A stretch of DNA of 64,000 nt. It comes from Ignavibacteriales bacterium (GTDB taxonomy: Bacteria; Bacteroidota; Ignavibacteria; Ignavibacteriales; Melioribacteraceae). Shown here one piece after another: positions 38,033-47,618 of this stretch; position 1 is the first letter of the stretch; each line of letters starts with the position of its first letter. The notes below the pieces were generated by a model. The model was given only the letters and a program-made list of their open reading frames with translations. It searched no databases and was not told where the DNA came from. The stretch is taken from assembly GCA_026390795.1 (NCBI GenBank), contig JAPLFG010000001.1, positions 248,001-312,000 on the forward strand, in the 5' to 3' direction. Made by a program: the position numbers and the translations under genes.

Positions 38033-38114
38033 GCGAGACTGGCGGAATTGGCAGACGCGCTAGACTTAGGATCTAGTATCGAGAGATGTGGGGGTTCGAG
38101 TCCCCCGTCTCGCA
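38033..38114 (+). tRNA. tRNA-Leu (anticodon UAG)
   Basis: The cloverleaf is complete: acceptor GCGAGAC/GTCTCGC (7 bp), D-arm with GGCGGAATTGGCAGACGC, anticodon stem CTAGA/TCTAG with loop CTTAGGA (anticodon TAG), a long class II variable arm, and T-loop GGTTCGAGTCC. The CCA end is not encoded. It lies 36 bp upstream of the trigger factor gene. Confidence 0.97.
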
Positions 38115-38149
38115 CTAACTTTATTTAACAAATTATTATAGAGGCATTT

Positions 38150-39457
38150 TTGGAAATAAAAGTAAATCAGCTTACAGATTCTCAACAAGAAGTTGAAGTG
38201 AATCTGAATTATGATGAAATTCTTCATGAAATTGAAGACGCATACAAAGAAGAGAGGAAAACAATCACCATTGATGGCTTTAGAAAAGGAAAAGCCCCGA
38301 TGGGAATGATTAAAAAATTCTACGGCGAAGCGATTGAATTTAAAGCAAGTGAAAAAATTGCTAATAAAAAGTTTTGGGACGTGGTTGATCAAAAAGAATT
38401 AAAACCGATTAGTACTCCTCAAATGATGGACATCGATTTTGTACCCGGCACAAAACTCTTTTTTAAAGTTAAGTATGAAATTAAACCGAAGCTCGAACTG
38501 AAAAATTACAAGGGATTGGAAGTTGAAAAACCAATTTTTGTAGTTAAAGATGAGGAAGTTGAACGAGAAATCGATTTCCTATTAAAACCATTAATAAAGT
38601 TTGAACCGGCTGAAATAGTTGAAAATAAAAATTATAGAATTACTGCCAATCTGCAGCGGATCGATACGGAAGGTTTGCCAATGGTTGGTTCCAGAAGTGA
38701 AAATATTTTAATTGATTTGAGTGATGAAAAAGTAAATCTTCAGATAAAGGAAAATGCACAAGGTAAAAAAGTTGGCCAGTCTTTCAATTTTACTTTTGTT
38801 GATGAACATTATCACGGCGAAGATCTTCACAAAGAAGAATTCAATTATGTAGCAGAACTTTCAAAAATTGAAAAATTTGTACTGCCTGAACTAACCGAAG
38901 AAGTTATTAAGAAGATAACTAAAGATAAAGCTGCGACTTCAGAAGAACTTCATTCATTCTTGAAAAAGAATATTGAAGATTATTACACGAAGCAATCTGA
39001 AGAGATGTTAACAAATAATTTACTCGGCGAAGTAGTGAAAAATAATGAGTTCACTCCCCCATCCGGTTATGTAAGTTCTGTTCACAAACGTATGGTAGAA
39101 CTAGAGAAAGAAAATGCAAAGCGATATAAGAATCCAAATTTTGACGAAAAAGCAGTTTCAGAATATTATAAACCGAGAGCCGAATGGAATGCTAAATGGC
39201 AAATCATTCTTGAAAACCTCGCTGAAATTGAAAAAATCAAAGTAGAAGATTCCGAATTAGAGGAACTTGCAAAAACAGAAGCTGAATCAACTGGAATTTC
39301 GGTAGCTAAACTGGTTAAGTACTACAAAGACACCAACCGTACCGAAATGTTATTGGAAGAAAAAGTTATCAAATTCTTAAAAGAATCTGCAAAGATTAAA
39401 GAGATTGACGCTGAAGAAAAAATAAAAGAGAAAAAGGAAAAATCAAATGAAGCATGA
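38150..39457 (+). CDS. tig: Trigger factor (ribosome-associated chaperone)
   Basis: It binds the ribosomal exit tunnel and shields nascent chains. The N-terminal ribosome-binding motif GFRKGKAP is present. The middle FKBP-like domain is divergent: the usual G-Q...P-G-F-E active-site pattern is not recognisable, so prolyl isomerase activity is doubtful. The C-terminal arms are helical and charged. At 435 residues the length is normal. The start is TTG at 38150 with GAGG six bases upstream. The stop overlaps clpP by 11 bp, the common tig-clpP arrangement. Confidence 0.95.
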   Translation: MEIKVNQLTDSQQEVEVNLNYDEILHEIEDAYKEERKTITIDGFRKGKAPMGMIKKFYGEAIEFKASEKIANKKFWDVVDQKELKPISTPQMMDIDFVPGTKLFFKVKYEIKPKLELKNYKGLEVEKPIFVVKDEEVEREIDFLLKPLIKFEPAEIVENKNYRITANLQRIDTEGLPMVGSRSENILIDLSDEKVNLQIKENAQGKKVGQSFNFTFVDEHYHGEDLHKEEFNYVAELSKIEKFVLPELTEEVIKKITKDKAATSEELHSFLKKNIEDYYTKQSEEMLTNNLLGEVVKNNEFTPPSGYVSSVHKRMVELEKENAKRYKNPNFDEKAVSEYYKPRAEWNAKWQIILENLAEIEKIKVEDSELEELAKTEAESTGISVAKLVKYYKDTNRTEMLLEEKVIKFLKESAKIKEIDAEEKIKEKKEKSNEA

Positions 39458-40115
39458 TATTCTCACTGAATCTCAATTGATTAAAAAGTTCGAAATTTAC
39501 AATCAGCTTGTTCCCTATGTTATTGAACAAACCGGTCGCGGTGAACGCGGTATGGATATTTTTTCGCGATTGCTTAGAGAGAGAATCATTTTTCTTGGTA
39601 CAGCAATAGACGACCATGTTGCCAGTTTAACAATTGCACAATTACTTTTTCTTGAGGCAGAAGATTCAGAAAAAGATATTAATCTTTATCTGAATTCACC
39701 GGGAGGAAGTGTTTCCGCCGGACTTGCTATATATGATACAATGAAATACGTCCGTTCTAAAGTTTCAACAATTTGTGTTGGTCTTGCAGCAAGTATGGGT
39801 GCAGTACTTCTTGCTGGCGGAGAAGCCGGCAAACGATCTGCTCTTCCAAATGCTAAGATAATGATCCATCAACCTTGGGTTGGAGGTTTACAAGGACAAA
39901 CAACCGATATTGAGATTCATGCCAAAGAGATGGTAAAAACAAGAACAACTCTTTATAACATTCTTGTCGAAAATACCGGGAAGACTTACGAACAAATTGC
40001 ATCCGATTGCGACCGTGATTATTATCTTTCGGCAGAAGAAGCAAAAGAATACAAACTCATTGATACCATTTTAGTGCATAGAGCATCACCAAACGAAAAT
40101 ACTCCTAAAAAATAA
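39447..40115 (+). CDS. clpP: ATP-dependent Clp protease proteolytic subunit
   Basis: The serine protease core of ClpXP/ClpAP, assembling as a double heptamer. Motifs: S-P-G-G-S-V-S-A-G, catalytic Ser in [11 protein letters not shown], catalytic His in MIHQPWVG, and Asp in the C-D-R-D-Y-Y segment. It has 222 residues. The ATG lies inside the 3' end of tig, so translation is coupled. A terminator follows 19 bp after the stop. No clpX is adjacent. Confidence 0.97.
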   Translation: MKHDILTESQLIKKFEIYNQLVPYVIEQTGRGERGMDIFSRLLRERIIFLGTAIDDHVASLTIAQLLFLEAEDSEKDINLYLNSPGGSVSAGLAIYDTMKYVRSKVSTICVGLAASMGAVLLAGGEAGKRSALPNAKIMIHQPWVGGLQGQTTDIEIHAKEMVKTRTTLYNILVENTGKTYEQIASDCDRDYYLSAEEAKEYKLIDTILVHRASPNENTPKK

Positions 40116-40133
40116 ATTGTTGCTTAAAAATTA

Positions 40134-40158
40134 AGGGGCAGTTAGCTGCCCTTTTTTA
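40134..40158 (+). terminator. Rho-independent terminator after clpP
   Basis: A GGGGCAG/CTGCCC stem with a TTAG loop is followed by six T residues. It ends the tRNA-Leu/tig/clpP unit. Confidence 0.9.
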
Positions 40159-40200
40159 TTTTAAATAGGAACGAATCAAATCACTTATGGAGAATGACAA

Positions 40201-42354
40201 ATGAAACGATTTAGATTGATGCTGTTATTATTATTTGTTTTTATATCGCAAATTATTCCGCAAGAAAAACTTTTTACGGTTGAAGATGTTGTACTAAATG
40301 GTTTTAAATTAGCACCTGCTAATTTGCGTCAATTGAACTGGGTTCCAAATACAGATAACATTACATGGACTGATGGATCCGGTACTAAAGCAGCAATTTT
40401 ATTAACATCCCCAAAGAATGCAAAGATTGATACTTTAATGAAGCTGAGTGATTTGAATTCATTGTTTGCATCTCAGAATGAAAAATCTATCAATACATTC
40501 CCGGCGTTGAACTGGACCTCATCAGATGAATTTAATTTCTGGAATGGGAAAACTTATTATTCGTTTAATACGAAATATAAAAAGCTTTCTAAAATTAATA
40601 GCATAAAAGACGAAGCTGAAAATCTTAATGTTTCCCCTAACAAAAAATTTGTAGCATATACCTATCAAAACAATTTATTTCTAAGTCTTGACGAAGAAAA
40701 GAAGATTCAAATTACATTCGATAAGGATTCCAACATTGTCAATGGACAATCTGTTCATCGTGATGAGTTCGGCATCAATGGAGGAATATTCTGGTCGCCA
40801 AATAGTAATTTTATTGCATTCTACCACATGGATCAGACAATGGTAACGGATTACCCTTTGGTTGATCTTACCACTACCCCGGCACATTTAAGGAATATCA
40901 AATATCCAATGACCGGTCAAACGAGTCATCAAGTTAAAGTTGGGATATACGAAATTAAGACAGGCAAAACAGTCTGGCTGAACACCGGAGAGCCGCTTGA
41001 TCAATATTTAACATCGTTGACCTGGTCGCCAGATGAAAAATATTTTTTCATTGCTCATCTTAATAGAGATCAGAATAATATGCGGTTAGTGAAATATGAT
41101 GTCTCAACCGGGAACCAAATAAAAGTTTTATTCGAAGAAAAGAATGATAAATACGTTGAACCGTTAACGCCTTTAACTTTTTTACCAAACTCAAACGATA
41201 AATTTTTGTTTCAATCACAGAGAAATGGTTATAACCATCTTTACCTTTATGATATTGAAGGAAATTTAATCCGGCAAGTAACAGACGGCAAGTGGGTAGT
41301 TCTTTCATTAAACGGTTTTGATAAATCCGGTAAAAATATTTTCATCTCTTCAACAAAAGAATCTCCACTGGAGCGCAATTACTACCGCGTTAATCTCGAA
41401 AACGGCAAAATGGATCGCCTCACAAAAGAAAGCGGAATGCATAATATATTACCAAGTATAAGTTCTGAATATTTTATTGATTCATACACAAATGCTACTA
41501 CCCCACGCGTGATTAATCTAATTGATAAAAAAGGAATAGTTATAAAGAATCTATTGACAGCGGATAACCCACTCAAAGATTATAAACTTGGTGAGACAAA
41601 AATATTCAGCATAAAAAATGAAGAAGGGATAGAATTATTCTGCAGAACGATTACGCCACCGAATTTCGATCAAACAAAAAAATATCCTGTAATAGTTTAC
41701 GTTTACGGTGGACCCCATGATCAAGAAATTACAAATAGTTTCGGGACTGGAAGATACTTCCTCTGGTTCTATATGATGGCACAAAAAGGTTACATTGTAT
41801 TTACTTTAGATAATCGCGGCTCTGCAAATAGAGGACTCGAGTTTGAACAGGCGACATTCCGTCATCTTGGAACAGTGGAAGTTAAAGACCAAATGGCTGG
41901 TGCAAATTATTTAAAATCACTCCCCTACGTTGACCCTAACCGCTTTGGAGTTTACGGCTGGAGTTACGGCGGATTCATGACAACATCATTAATGTTGAGA
42001 ACAAATAATACATTTAAAGTTGGTGCATGCGGTGGCGCGGTAATAGATTGGAAATTTTATGAAGTTATGTACGGTGAACGATACATGGATACTCCTCAAT
42101 CAAATCCGGAGGGATATAAAGAAGCAAGTTTATTGAATTATGTTGATAACCTGAAAGGAAAATTATTATTAGTACATGGCACAAGCGATCCTACTGTTGT
42201 ATGGCAGAATACACTTTCCTTCGCTAAAAAATGTTCTGAATTAAATAAACCGCTCGATTATTACCCTTACGTAGGACAGCCGCACGGGGTTGGCGGAAAA
42301 GATGCTTTACAGCTTCATACAAAGATCACTAACTATTTCTTAGATAATTTGTGA
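40201..42354 (+). CDS. Dipeptidyl peptidase IV-type serine peptidase (S9B)
   Basis: An exported prolyl-dipeptidase. The signal peptide spans about residues 1-20 (ending I-I-P-Q). The N-terminal beta-propeller (about 40-460) corresponds to the DPP-IV domain, and the C-terminal alpha/beta-hydrolase has the nucleophile in GWSYGGF, the Asp in H-G-T-S-D-P-T-V and the His in Q-P-H-G-V. The propeller carries a D-E-F-G-I-N-G-G segment like the substrate-binding Glu region of the family. With 717 residues it has the standard length. It would supply Xaa-Pro dipeptides from peptides in the periplasm or outside. Confidence 0.94.
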   Translation: MKRFRLMLLLLFVFISQIIPQEKLFTVEDVVLNGFKLAPANLRQLNWVPNTDNITWTDGSGTKAAILLTSPKNAKIDTLMKLSDLNSLFASQNEKSINTFPALNWTSSDEFNFWNGKTYYSFNTKYKKLSKINSIKDEAENLNVSPNKKFVAYTYQNNLFLSLDEEKKIQITFDKDSNIVNGQSVHRDEFGINGGIFWSPNSNFIAFYHMDQTMVTDYPLVDLTTTPAHLRNIKYPMTGQTSHQVKVGIYEIKTGKTVWLNTGEPLDQYLTSLTWSPDEKYFFIAHLNRDQNNMRLVKYDVSTGNQIKVLFEEKNDKYVEPLTPLTFLPNSNDKFLFQSQRNGYNHLYLYDIEGNLIRQVTDGKWVVLSLNGFDKSGKNIFISSTKESPLERNYYRVNLENGKMDRLTKESGMHNILPSISSEYFIDSYTNATTPRVINLIDKKGIVIKNLLTADNPLKDYKLGETKIFSIKNEEGIELFCRTITPPNFDQTKKYPVIVYVYGGPHDQEITNSFGTGRYFLWFYMMAQKGYIVFTLDNRGSANRGLEFEQATFRHLGTVEVKDQMAGANYLKSLPYVDPNRFGVYGWSYGGFMTTSLMLRTNNTFKVGACGGAVIDWKFYEVMYGERYMDTPQSNPEGYKEASLLNYVDNLKGKLLLVHGTSDPTVVWQNTLSFAKKCSELNKPLDYYPYVGQPHGVGGKDALQLHTKITNYFLDNL

Positions 42355-42374
42355 TCTGTATCCCTAATTTACCG

Positions 42375-42405
42375 GCAGAGAGTCTAAAATACTCTCTGCT
42401 AGTTT
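42375..42405 (+). terminator. Possible terminator hairpin after the DPP-IV gene
   Basis: A perfect 9-bp stem GCAGAGAGT/ACTCTCTGC with a 7-base loop begins 20 bp after the stop. The following bases (TAGTTTC) hold only a short T-run, so termination efficiency is uncertain. Confidence 0.55.
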
Positions 42406-42470
42406 CAACTCTTGATTAAAATGGTTATTTTCATGACCAATAAAATAAAATTGACAAACAGAGAATCCGA

Positions 42471-44825
42471 TTGATTGAAAGTACTCTTGAACTTTTAGAT
42501 AGAATAAATGAATTGTATGAATACGCTAGGCGCGGAGATGAATTTTTACCCGATGAGATTTGTAATTTCCTAACAAAGCAATTTGATTTGAATGCGGTAG
42601 TTCTCTTTAATCTTAATGAAGTAAGTTCATTTGAGGTAATTGGAAAGTCTCATAATGTAAAAGGTGCACACCTTAAGGGTTCCCTCTTCAAATGTGAAAC
42701 TTGTAGTCTTATAATCCCGCAAAGCAAACCCTCACTGAATTTTGATACAAAATGCACAATTCAAATTTCTGAAAACATGCTTTTTGAAGCCTGCCTTTTG
42801 CTTGATCTATCGGCAAATTCAAAAATGATGGTAAAAATTGCATGGAAATCGGCAACTTCGCAAAACGAAATCGACACGATTGAAAAAATATTACGTTTAA
42901 TTTCTTCCGTCTTAATAATCTGGAAAGAAAGACAAAATGGATCCCGGAATCATCATGATTCTCTTTCAAAAATTGTAGCTGAGACATCAAATGAACTCAA
43001 ATCCGGCTCCAATTCCATTATAGGATTTACTTCGATCCTCGCGAACCAAAATTTAACTTCTTCACAAATAGAGTATATCTCAAGTATTAAAAAGAATGCA
43101 CAAAATGTATTGCTTAATATTAATGATTTGAGCGAACTCTCGAAGATCGAGTTGAAAAGCATTACAAAAAATCTAAAAAAAGTTGAATTAAGGTCTTATA
43201 TAAATGAAATAATAAATATATTCCAGAGTCGGATCGGTGATAGGGATATAAAATTTGTCGTTTCTCTCGATAATAAACTTGGCAATCCGATTAGTTTAGA
43301 TGATCAAAAGCTGCGGTATGTTATTAGTACTCTTTTGTTTGTCTCGACGACATTAACATTGCACGGTGAAATTGTTATAAATGTTTCTGTTACAAGTGAT
43401 GGAAAGATACAGTTTCTGATTTATGATTCTGGTAAAGCTTTTAGCAGCGAAGTAATTGAAAATATTTTTGAACCTTTTGTTCTATCAAAAGTAGAAGATT
43501 TTAAGAACTCTTCCATCACCGGACTAAGTTTTACTTTAGTCAAAAAATATATTGAATACTTAGGCGGAGAAATTTCTGCTTCGAGTACTGCTGGAAAAGG
43601 TAATTCTTTTACATTCACTATAAGTGGAGAAATGATGTCGAATTTAGAAAATAGTATCGCACAATTACCAAAACCAACTTCTAAAAATCGTGTGCTTGTA
43701 ATAGAGGATGACTACGCAACTTCTAAGTTGCTCAATAATTATTTGACTAAATGGGGATACGATCCCATAATCGTGAGCACGGAAGAGCAAGCTTTCAATT
43801 TGATAAATAACGAACAGTTGCTCGCAATTATTTTAGATATTGAATTGCCGAATCTTAATGGTCTCGAACTGCTTAAGAAAATTCATGAGCATCATAATGT
43901 AAAGAATACTCCTGTGATTGTTTGTTCTGTTGAACCGGAACAGCAAAAAGCATTTATGATGGGAGCCGTTGAATATTTTATCAAACCGATAAATTACAAT
44001 TATCTAGTTGAAGTACTCACAAATTACAGACTCAGAAAAAATTCAAAAATATTATGTGTGGATGATGACCTTCCGACACTAAATTTAGTAAAGCAGGCAA
44101 TTGAATCCGTTGGTTTCATCGCGGTTGCAGAAAATATTTCTGCTAATGTTATGGATTCAATAAAAGATCAAGACATTGATCTTGCAATTGTTGACCTTGA
44201 TATGCCTTACCCTAACGGTTTTGAATTGATTAAGATGATTAAGTCGGAGAAAAAGTTTGCCAACCTGCCGATAATTATATATACGGGTAAAGAGAATTAC
44301 AAGGAAGATCTTTTCAAAATAGAAGGATTGTTCGAAGAACTTTTGGATAAAAGATCAACCAACATTGAGGACCTTGCAGACACAATCAGCGCAATGATTA
44401 ACCGTTACGAAACTCCCCCGCCTCAAGAAGAAGTAATGGCGAAAGATAATGTAATTAAAATTTTACTTGCCGAAGATTACAAGCACTCGCAGATAATTGT
44501 TACAAGACTCTTAAAGAAAAATAGTTTTGAAAACATTGTAGTTGTTGAGAACGGCGAGGACGCTGTAAGAATGGCAAGAGAAGAAAAATTTGATCTTATT
44601 CTGATGGATATGCAGATGCCCGTAATGAATGGATTTGAAGCAACTGAAAAGATTAGAGAGTTATTAGAGTATCGCGATGTTCCAATAATTGCGTTAACTG
44701 CTTTTGCTATGAAAGGTGACCGAGAAAAATGCCTGGAGGTTGGTGCTACGGATTATATTCCTAAACCAATTGATTCCAAAGAATTTATTGAAAAAGTTAA
44801 ATATTATACCCAGACTTTAGCATAA
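42471..44825 (+). CDS. Degenerate hybrid histidine kinase with three receiver domains
   Basis: A soluble 784-residue signalling protein with no membrane segment. Residues 1-150 look like a GAF-type sensor with several Cys residues. The dimerisation region (about 160-230) aligns with HisKA, but the phospho-acceptor His is Asn174 (S-N-E-L-K instead of S-H-E-L-R). The ATPase-like domain (about 270-385) lacks the N-box Asn, and its G1 box reads DSGKAF. Three receiver domains follow: REC1 (about 406-520, Asp456), REC2 (about 525-640, Asp575) and REC3 (about 662-782, Asp713), all keeping the phospho-Asp; REC3 is the most canonical. It may be a pseudokinase scaffold receiving phosphate from other kinases. 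The start is TTG at 42471; no better start exists nearby. Confidence 0.85.
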   Translation: MIESTLELLDRINELYEYARRGDEFLPDEICNFLTKQFDLNAVVLFNLNEVSSFEVIGKSHNVKGAHLKGSLFKCETCSLIIPQSKPSLNFDTKCTIQISENMLFEACLLLDLSANSKMMVKIAWKSATSQNEIDTIEKILRLISSVLIIWKERQNGSRNHHDSLSKIVAETSNELKSGSNSIIGFTSILANQNLTSSQIEYISSIKKNAQNVLLNINDLSELSKIELKSITKNLKKVELRSYINEIINIFQSRIGDRDIKFVVSLDNKLGNPISLDDQKLRYVISTLLFVSTTLTLHGEIVINVSVTSDGKIQFLIYDSGKAFSSEVIENIFEPFVLSKVEDFKNSSITGLSFTLVKKYIEYLGGEISASSTAGKGNSFTFTISGEMMSNLENSIAQLPKPTSKNRVLVIEDDYATSKLLNNYLTKWGYDPIIVSTEEQAFNLINNEQLLAIILDIELPNLNGLELLKKIHEHHNVKNTPVIVCSVEPEQQKAFMMGAVEYFIKPINYNYLVEVLTNYRLRKNSKILCVDDDLPTLNLVKQAIESVGFIAVAENISANVMDSIKDQDIDLAIVDLDMPYPNGFELIKMIKSEKKFANLPIIIYTGKENYKEDLFKIEGLFEELLDKRSTNIEDLADTISAMINRYETPPPQEEVMAKDNVIKILLAEDYKHSQIIVTRLLKKNSFENIVVVENGEDAVRMAREEKFDLILMDMQMPVMNGFEATEKIRELLEYRDVPIIALTAFAMKGDREKCLEVGATDYIPKPIDSKEFIEKVKYYTQTLA

Positions 44826-44855
44826 ATTGAATCATTCATACCTAATTATTTAATT

Positions 44856-44886
44856 AAAAAAAGTCCCGTTTCGGCGGGACTTTTTA
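44856..44886. terminator. Terminator between the triple-receiver gene and gltX
   Basis: An AGTCCCG/CGGGACT stem flanked by AAAAA and TTTTT lies 33 bp after the stop. The symmetry allows termination on both strands, but on the plus strand it ends the receiver-protein transcript. Confidence 0.88.
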
Positions 44887-44953
44887 ATGTTGCAGAATCC
44901 AAAAACAAGTTTTCTTATATTTGCCACAGTTCTAAATTCATTCGGAGATATTT

Positions 44954-46411
44954 TTGGAAAATATTCGTGTTCGCTTCGCTCCAAGTCCTACAGGTTATCT
45001 TCATGTCGGCGGATTACGTACAGCTTTATACAACTATCTTTTTGCCCGTAAAAATAATGGTAAGTTTATTCTAAGAATCGAAGATACAGATCGAAACCGT
45101 TTTGTTGAAGGAGCAGTTGAAAATTTGATTGATGCTCTTAAATGGTGTGGGCTTGAATATGATGAAGGTCCGGTTGTCGGCGGGTCTTACGGTCCTTACA
45201 TGCAATCGCAGAGACTTGATATGTACCAAACATATGTTCAAGAACTGATATCGAGTGGGAATGCTTATTATTGTTTTTGTTCTCCCCAAAGACTCGAGAT
45301 TCTAAAAGAAGAACAACAGAAACAAAAACTGCCCCAGGCAAAATATGATAAACACTGTCTTACTCTAAGTAAAAAGGATATTGAAGATAGACTCGCAAAT
45401 AAAGAGCCCTTTGTAATTAGACTAAATGTAGAACCGAATCATAAAATAATTTTTGATGATATAGTCCGCGGGAAGGTCGAATTTGAAAGCAATCATGTTG
45501 ACGACCAGGTTTTAATTAAGAGCGATGGATATCCAACATACCATCTTGCCAATGTAATTGATGATCACTTAATGCAGATTAGTCATGTTATAAGAGGCGA
45601 AGAATGGCTTTCCTCCACACCTAAACATGTTTTGCTTTATGATGCATTTAAGTGGGAACGACCTATATTCGCACATCTTCCGCTATTGTTAAATCCGGAC
45701 CGTTCAAAACTGAGTAAGAGACAAGGCGATGTAGCAGTTGAAGATTACCGTAAAAAAGGATTTCTAAATGAAGCGCTCGTTAATTTTGTAGCATTACTCG
45801 GATGGAATGCCGGCGATGACCAAGAATTTTATTATATGGCAGATTTAATAGAAAAATTTACGCTCGAAAGAGTCAACAAAGCTGGCGCAGTCTTCGATCT
45901 CGAAAAATTAAATTGGCTAAATGCTGAACATCTTCGTAAAAAATCTAATGAAGAACTTCTTATTTTACTAAAGCAAGAAATTAACAATTCTCAATTCTCA
46001 ACTTTCAATTACACAGATTCTTTCTTGGTTTCGGTCATTGTTGCAATGAAAGAACGGGTTTCATTTGTTAAGGAATATCTTGCCAAATCGCCCTACTTCT
46101 TTGAACCGCCAAAAGAATTCGAAGAAACTGCCGTTCAAAAAAACTGGAAGCAAGAAACGCCTGCTCAACTTAAAAGGCTATTAGATGAGTTCAGTACGCT
46201 TGTCAATCCAGTTAAAGAAGATTTTGAAAACGCGCTTCAGAAAGTTTCTGAAGAGTTAAATGTTGGTAAAGGAAAATTAATTCATCCTCTGCGTCTGGCT
46301 GTGTCTGGAATGAGTACCGGTCCCGGTGTATTTGATATTGTTGTTATTCTTGGAAAAGATGAAACAATCATGAGGATTCACAAAGCATTGGAGAGAATTA
46401 AAATAGACTAA
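44954..46411 (+). CDS. gltX: Glutamyl-tRNA synthetase
   Basis: It charges tRNA-Glu with glutamate. The class I HIGH motif reads HVGG in PSPTGYLHVGGLRTA, and KMSKS reads SKLSKRQGD. The C-terminal helical anticodon-binding region is complete; 485 residues is normal. The start is TTG at 44954 with GGAG upstream. The gene converges with the PAS histidine kinase and overlaps it by 4 bp at the 3' ends. glnS is also in this window, so a direct route for Gln-tRNA exists. Confidence 0.96.
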   Translation: MENIRVRFAPSPTGYLHVGGLRTALYNYLFARKNNGKFILRIEDTDRNRFVEGAVENLIDALKWCGLEYDEGPVVGGSYGPYMQSQRLDMYQTYVQELISSGNAYYCFCSPQRLEILKEEQQKQKLPQAKYDKHCLTLSKKDIEDRLANKEPFVIRLNVEPNHKIIFDDIVRGKVEFESNHVDDQVLIKSDGYPTYHLANVIDDHLMQISHVIRGEEWLSSTPKHVLLYDAFKWERPIFAHLPLLLNPDRSKLSKRQGDVAVEDYRKKGFLNEALVNFVALLGWNAGDDQEFYYMADLIEKFTLERVNKAGAVFDLEKLNWLNAEHLRKKSNEELLILLKQEINNSQFSTFNYTDSFLVSVIVAMKERVSFVKEYLAKSPYFFEPPKEFEETAVQKNWKQETPAQLKRLLDEFSTLVNPVKEDFENALQKVSEELNVGKGKLIHPLRLAVSGMSTGPGVFDIVVILGKDETIMRIHKALERIKID

Positions 46412-47565
46412 GAATCATTCTTAATTTTTAATGGATAACTTGCAGTAAATGTAGTGCCTTCTGCTTCTGAAGAGTTAAAAGCGATTGTACCTTTCAAATA
46501 CGTTTCGGTTAAATATTTCATGCTGTATAGCCCCAACCCACGTCCGGCTCCTTTTGTTGATACTGAACGGTTAAATAGATGCAATTGAATATTTTGCGGG
46601 ATATGTGTGGAGTTATGAATACTGAATGTTACCATACCATTCTTCAAACCGCAGTAAAGATTAATCGTATCATTTTCATTCGAGGCTTCGATAGCATTCT
46701 TTAACATATTATTTAGAACTCTTCCGAGAACCGTTTCATCGCTTTCAAAATAAACATTTTCACTTTCCGGAAAAATGCTTATTGTTTTTGAACTTAATAA
46801 ATCAGCACGGTTAAAATAATTGCAGATGGATTCGAAAAAATCTAAAGATCCGATCTCAGTGATTCTTAGTTTGGTTTGGCTTTTATCAGATGTAAGTAAG
46901 TGTTTATGAGTCCGTATCTCATCAACAATCCGGTTTGAAATACTGGCTACTATCTCTAAATATTGTTTTGTCTCCGGATTCTTAATGCTTTCCGGGTCAA
47001 TCAGTTCAATAAAATTGTTAAGATTACCGGCGGTGTTTATAATATCGTGAAAAAATATTCTTTCAATCTGCTTACGTTCCGTAATATCTTCAAATAAGCC
47101 CACTCCACCGTTTATAACTCCGCCTTCTAAAATAATCGGTGCAAAATTTACGCGTACAGGAGTTATTTTTCCGGAAATTTTTGAGACAATATCGCCCTCA
47201 TAATGTCCAACAGTTCCTGCAAGAGCATTTTCAATTGCGGTAACAAGATGGCTATCAATTACATCAATTAATTGCTCACCAATTATCTTATCCTTAGCTA
47301 AATCAACAATTGAAATGAAATTATCATTGCATGTTGTGATCTTTCCGAATGAATCAAAATGTAAGATACCAAGCGGAACATTTGAAAATAATAATCTGTA
47401 TTTCTCTTCACTTTCGCGTAAAGCATCTCGTGTTAATTGTAAGTCAGATATAAGTTGAGCTATTGTGTCAAGTTCTTCAATAGTTTCAGGATTCAGTTCA
47501 ATATCCGAATTAATAATTTCTTTGACATTAGCAGAAGTTATATTCCCTAATGATTTATTAAGCAT
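46408..47565 (-). CDS. Soluble PAS-domain sensor histidine kinase
   Basis: A 385-residue cytoplasmic sensor kinase. An N-terminal helical linker (E-S-E-E-K-Y-R-L-L-F) leads into a PAS domain (about 55-170, ending F-E-D-I-T-E-R-K). The phospho-acceptor region reads F-F-H-D-I-I-N-T-A-G-N. The ATPase domain has the N-box N-N-M-L-K-N-A-I-E-A and the G2 box GRGLGLYS, but its G1 motif is I-H-N-S, a pattern seen in a subgroup with STKG-x-GRGLG. No response regulator is adjacent; the triple-receiver protein 1.6 kb away is a conceivable partner. Confidence 0.88.
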   Translation of the reverse strand: MLNKSLGNITSANVKEIINSDIELNPETIEELDTIAQLISDLQLTRDALRESEEKYRLLFSNVPLGILHFDSFGKITTCNDNFISIVDLAKDKIIGEQLIDVIDSHLVTAIENALAGTVGHYEGDIVSKISGKITPVRVNFAPIILEGGVINGGVGLFEDITERKQIERIFFHDIINTAGNLNNFIELIDPESIKNPETKQYLEIVASISNRIVDEIRTHKHLLTSDKSQTKLRITEIGSLDFFESICNYFNRADLLSSKTISIFPESENVYFESDETVLGRVLNNMLKNAIEASNENDTINLYCGLKNGMVTFSIHNSTHIPQNIQLHLFNRSVSTKGAGRGLGLYSMKYLTETYLKGTIAFNSSEAEGTTFTASYPLKIKNDS

Positions 47566-47589
47566 AATATTTTAATCCTATTATAAAAT

Positions 47590-47618
47590 ATGATACGAAA
47601 CAATGTTCGTATCTTTTA
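47590..47618 (-). terminator. Probable terminator after glnS
   Basis: GATACGAA/TTCGTATC arms (47592-47599 and 47606-47613) form an 8-bp stem 6 bp after the glnS stop. The minus-strand side continues ATATTTTAT, a weak T-rich tail. Confidence 0.55.
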
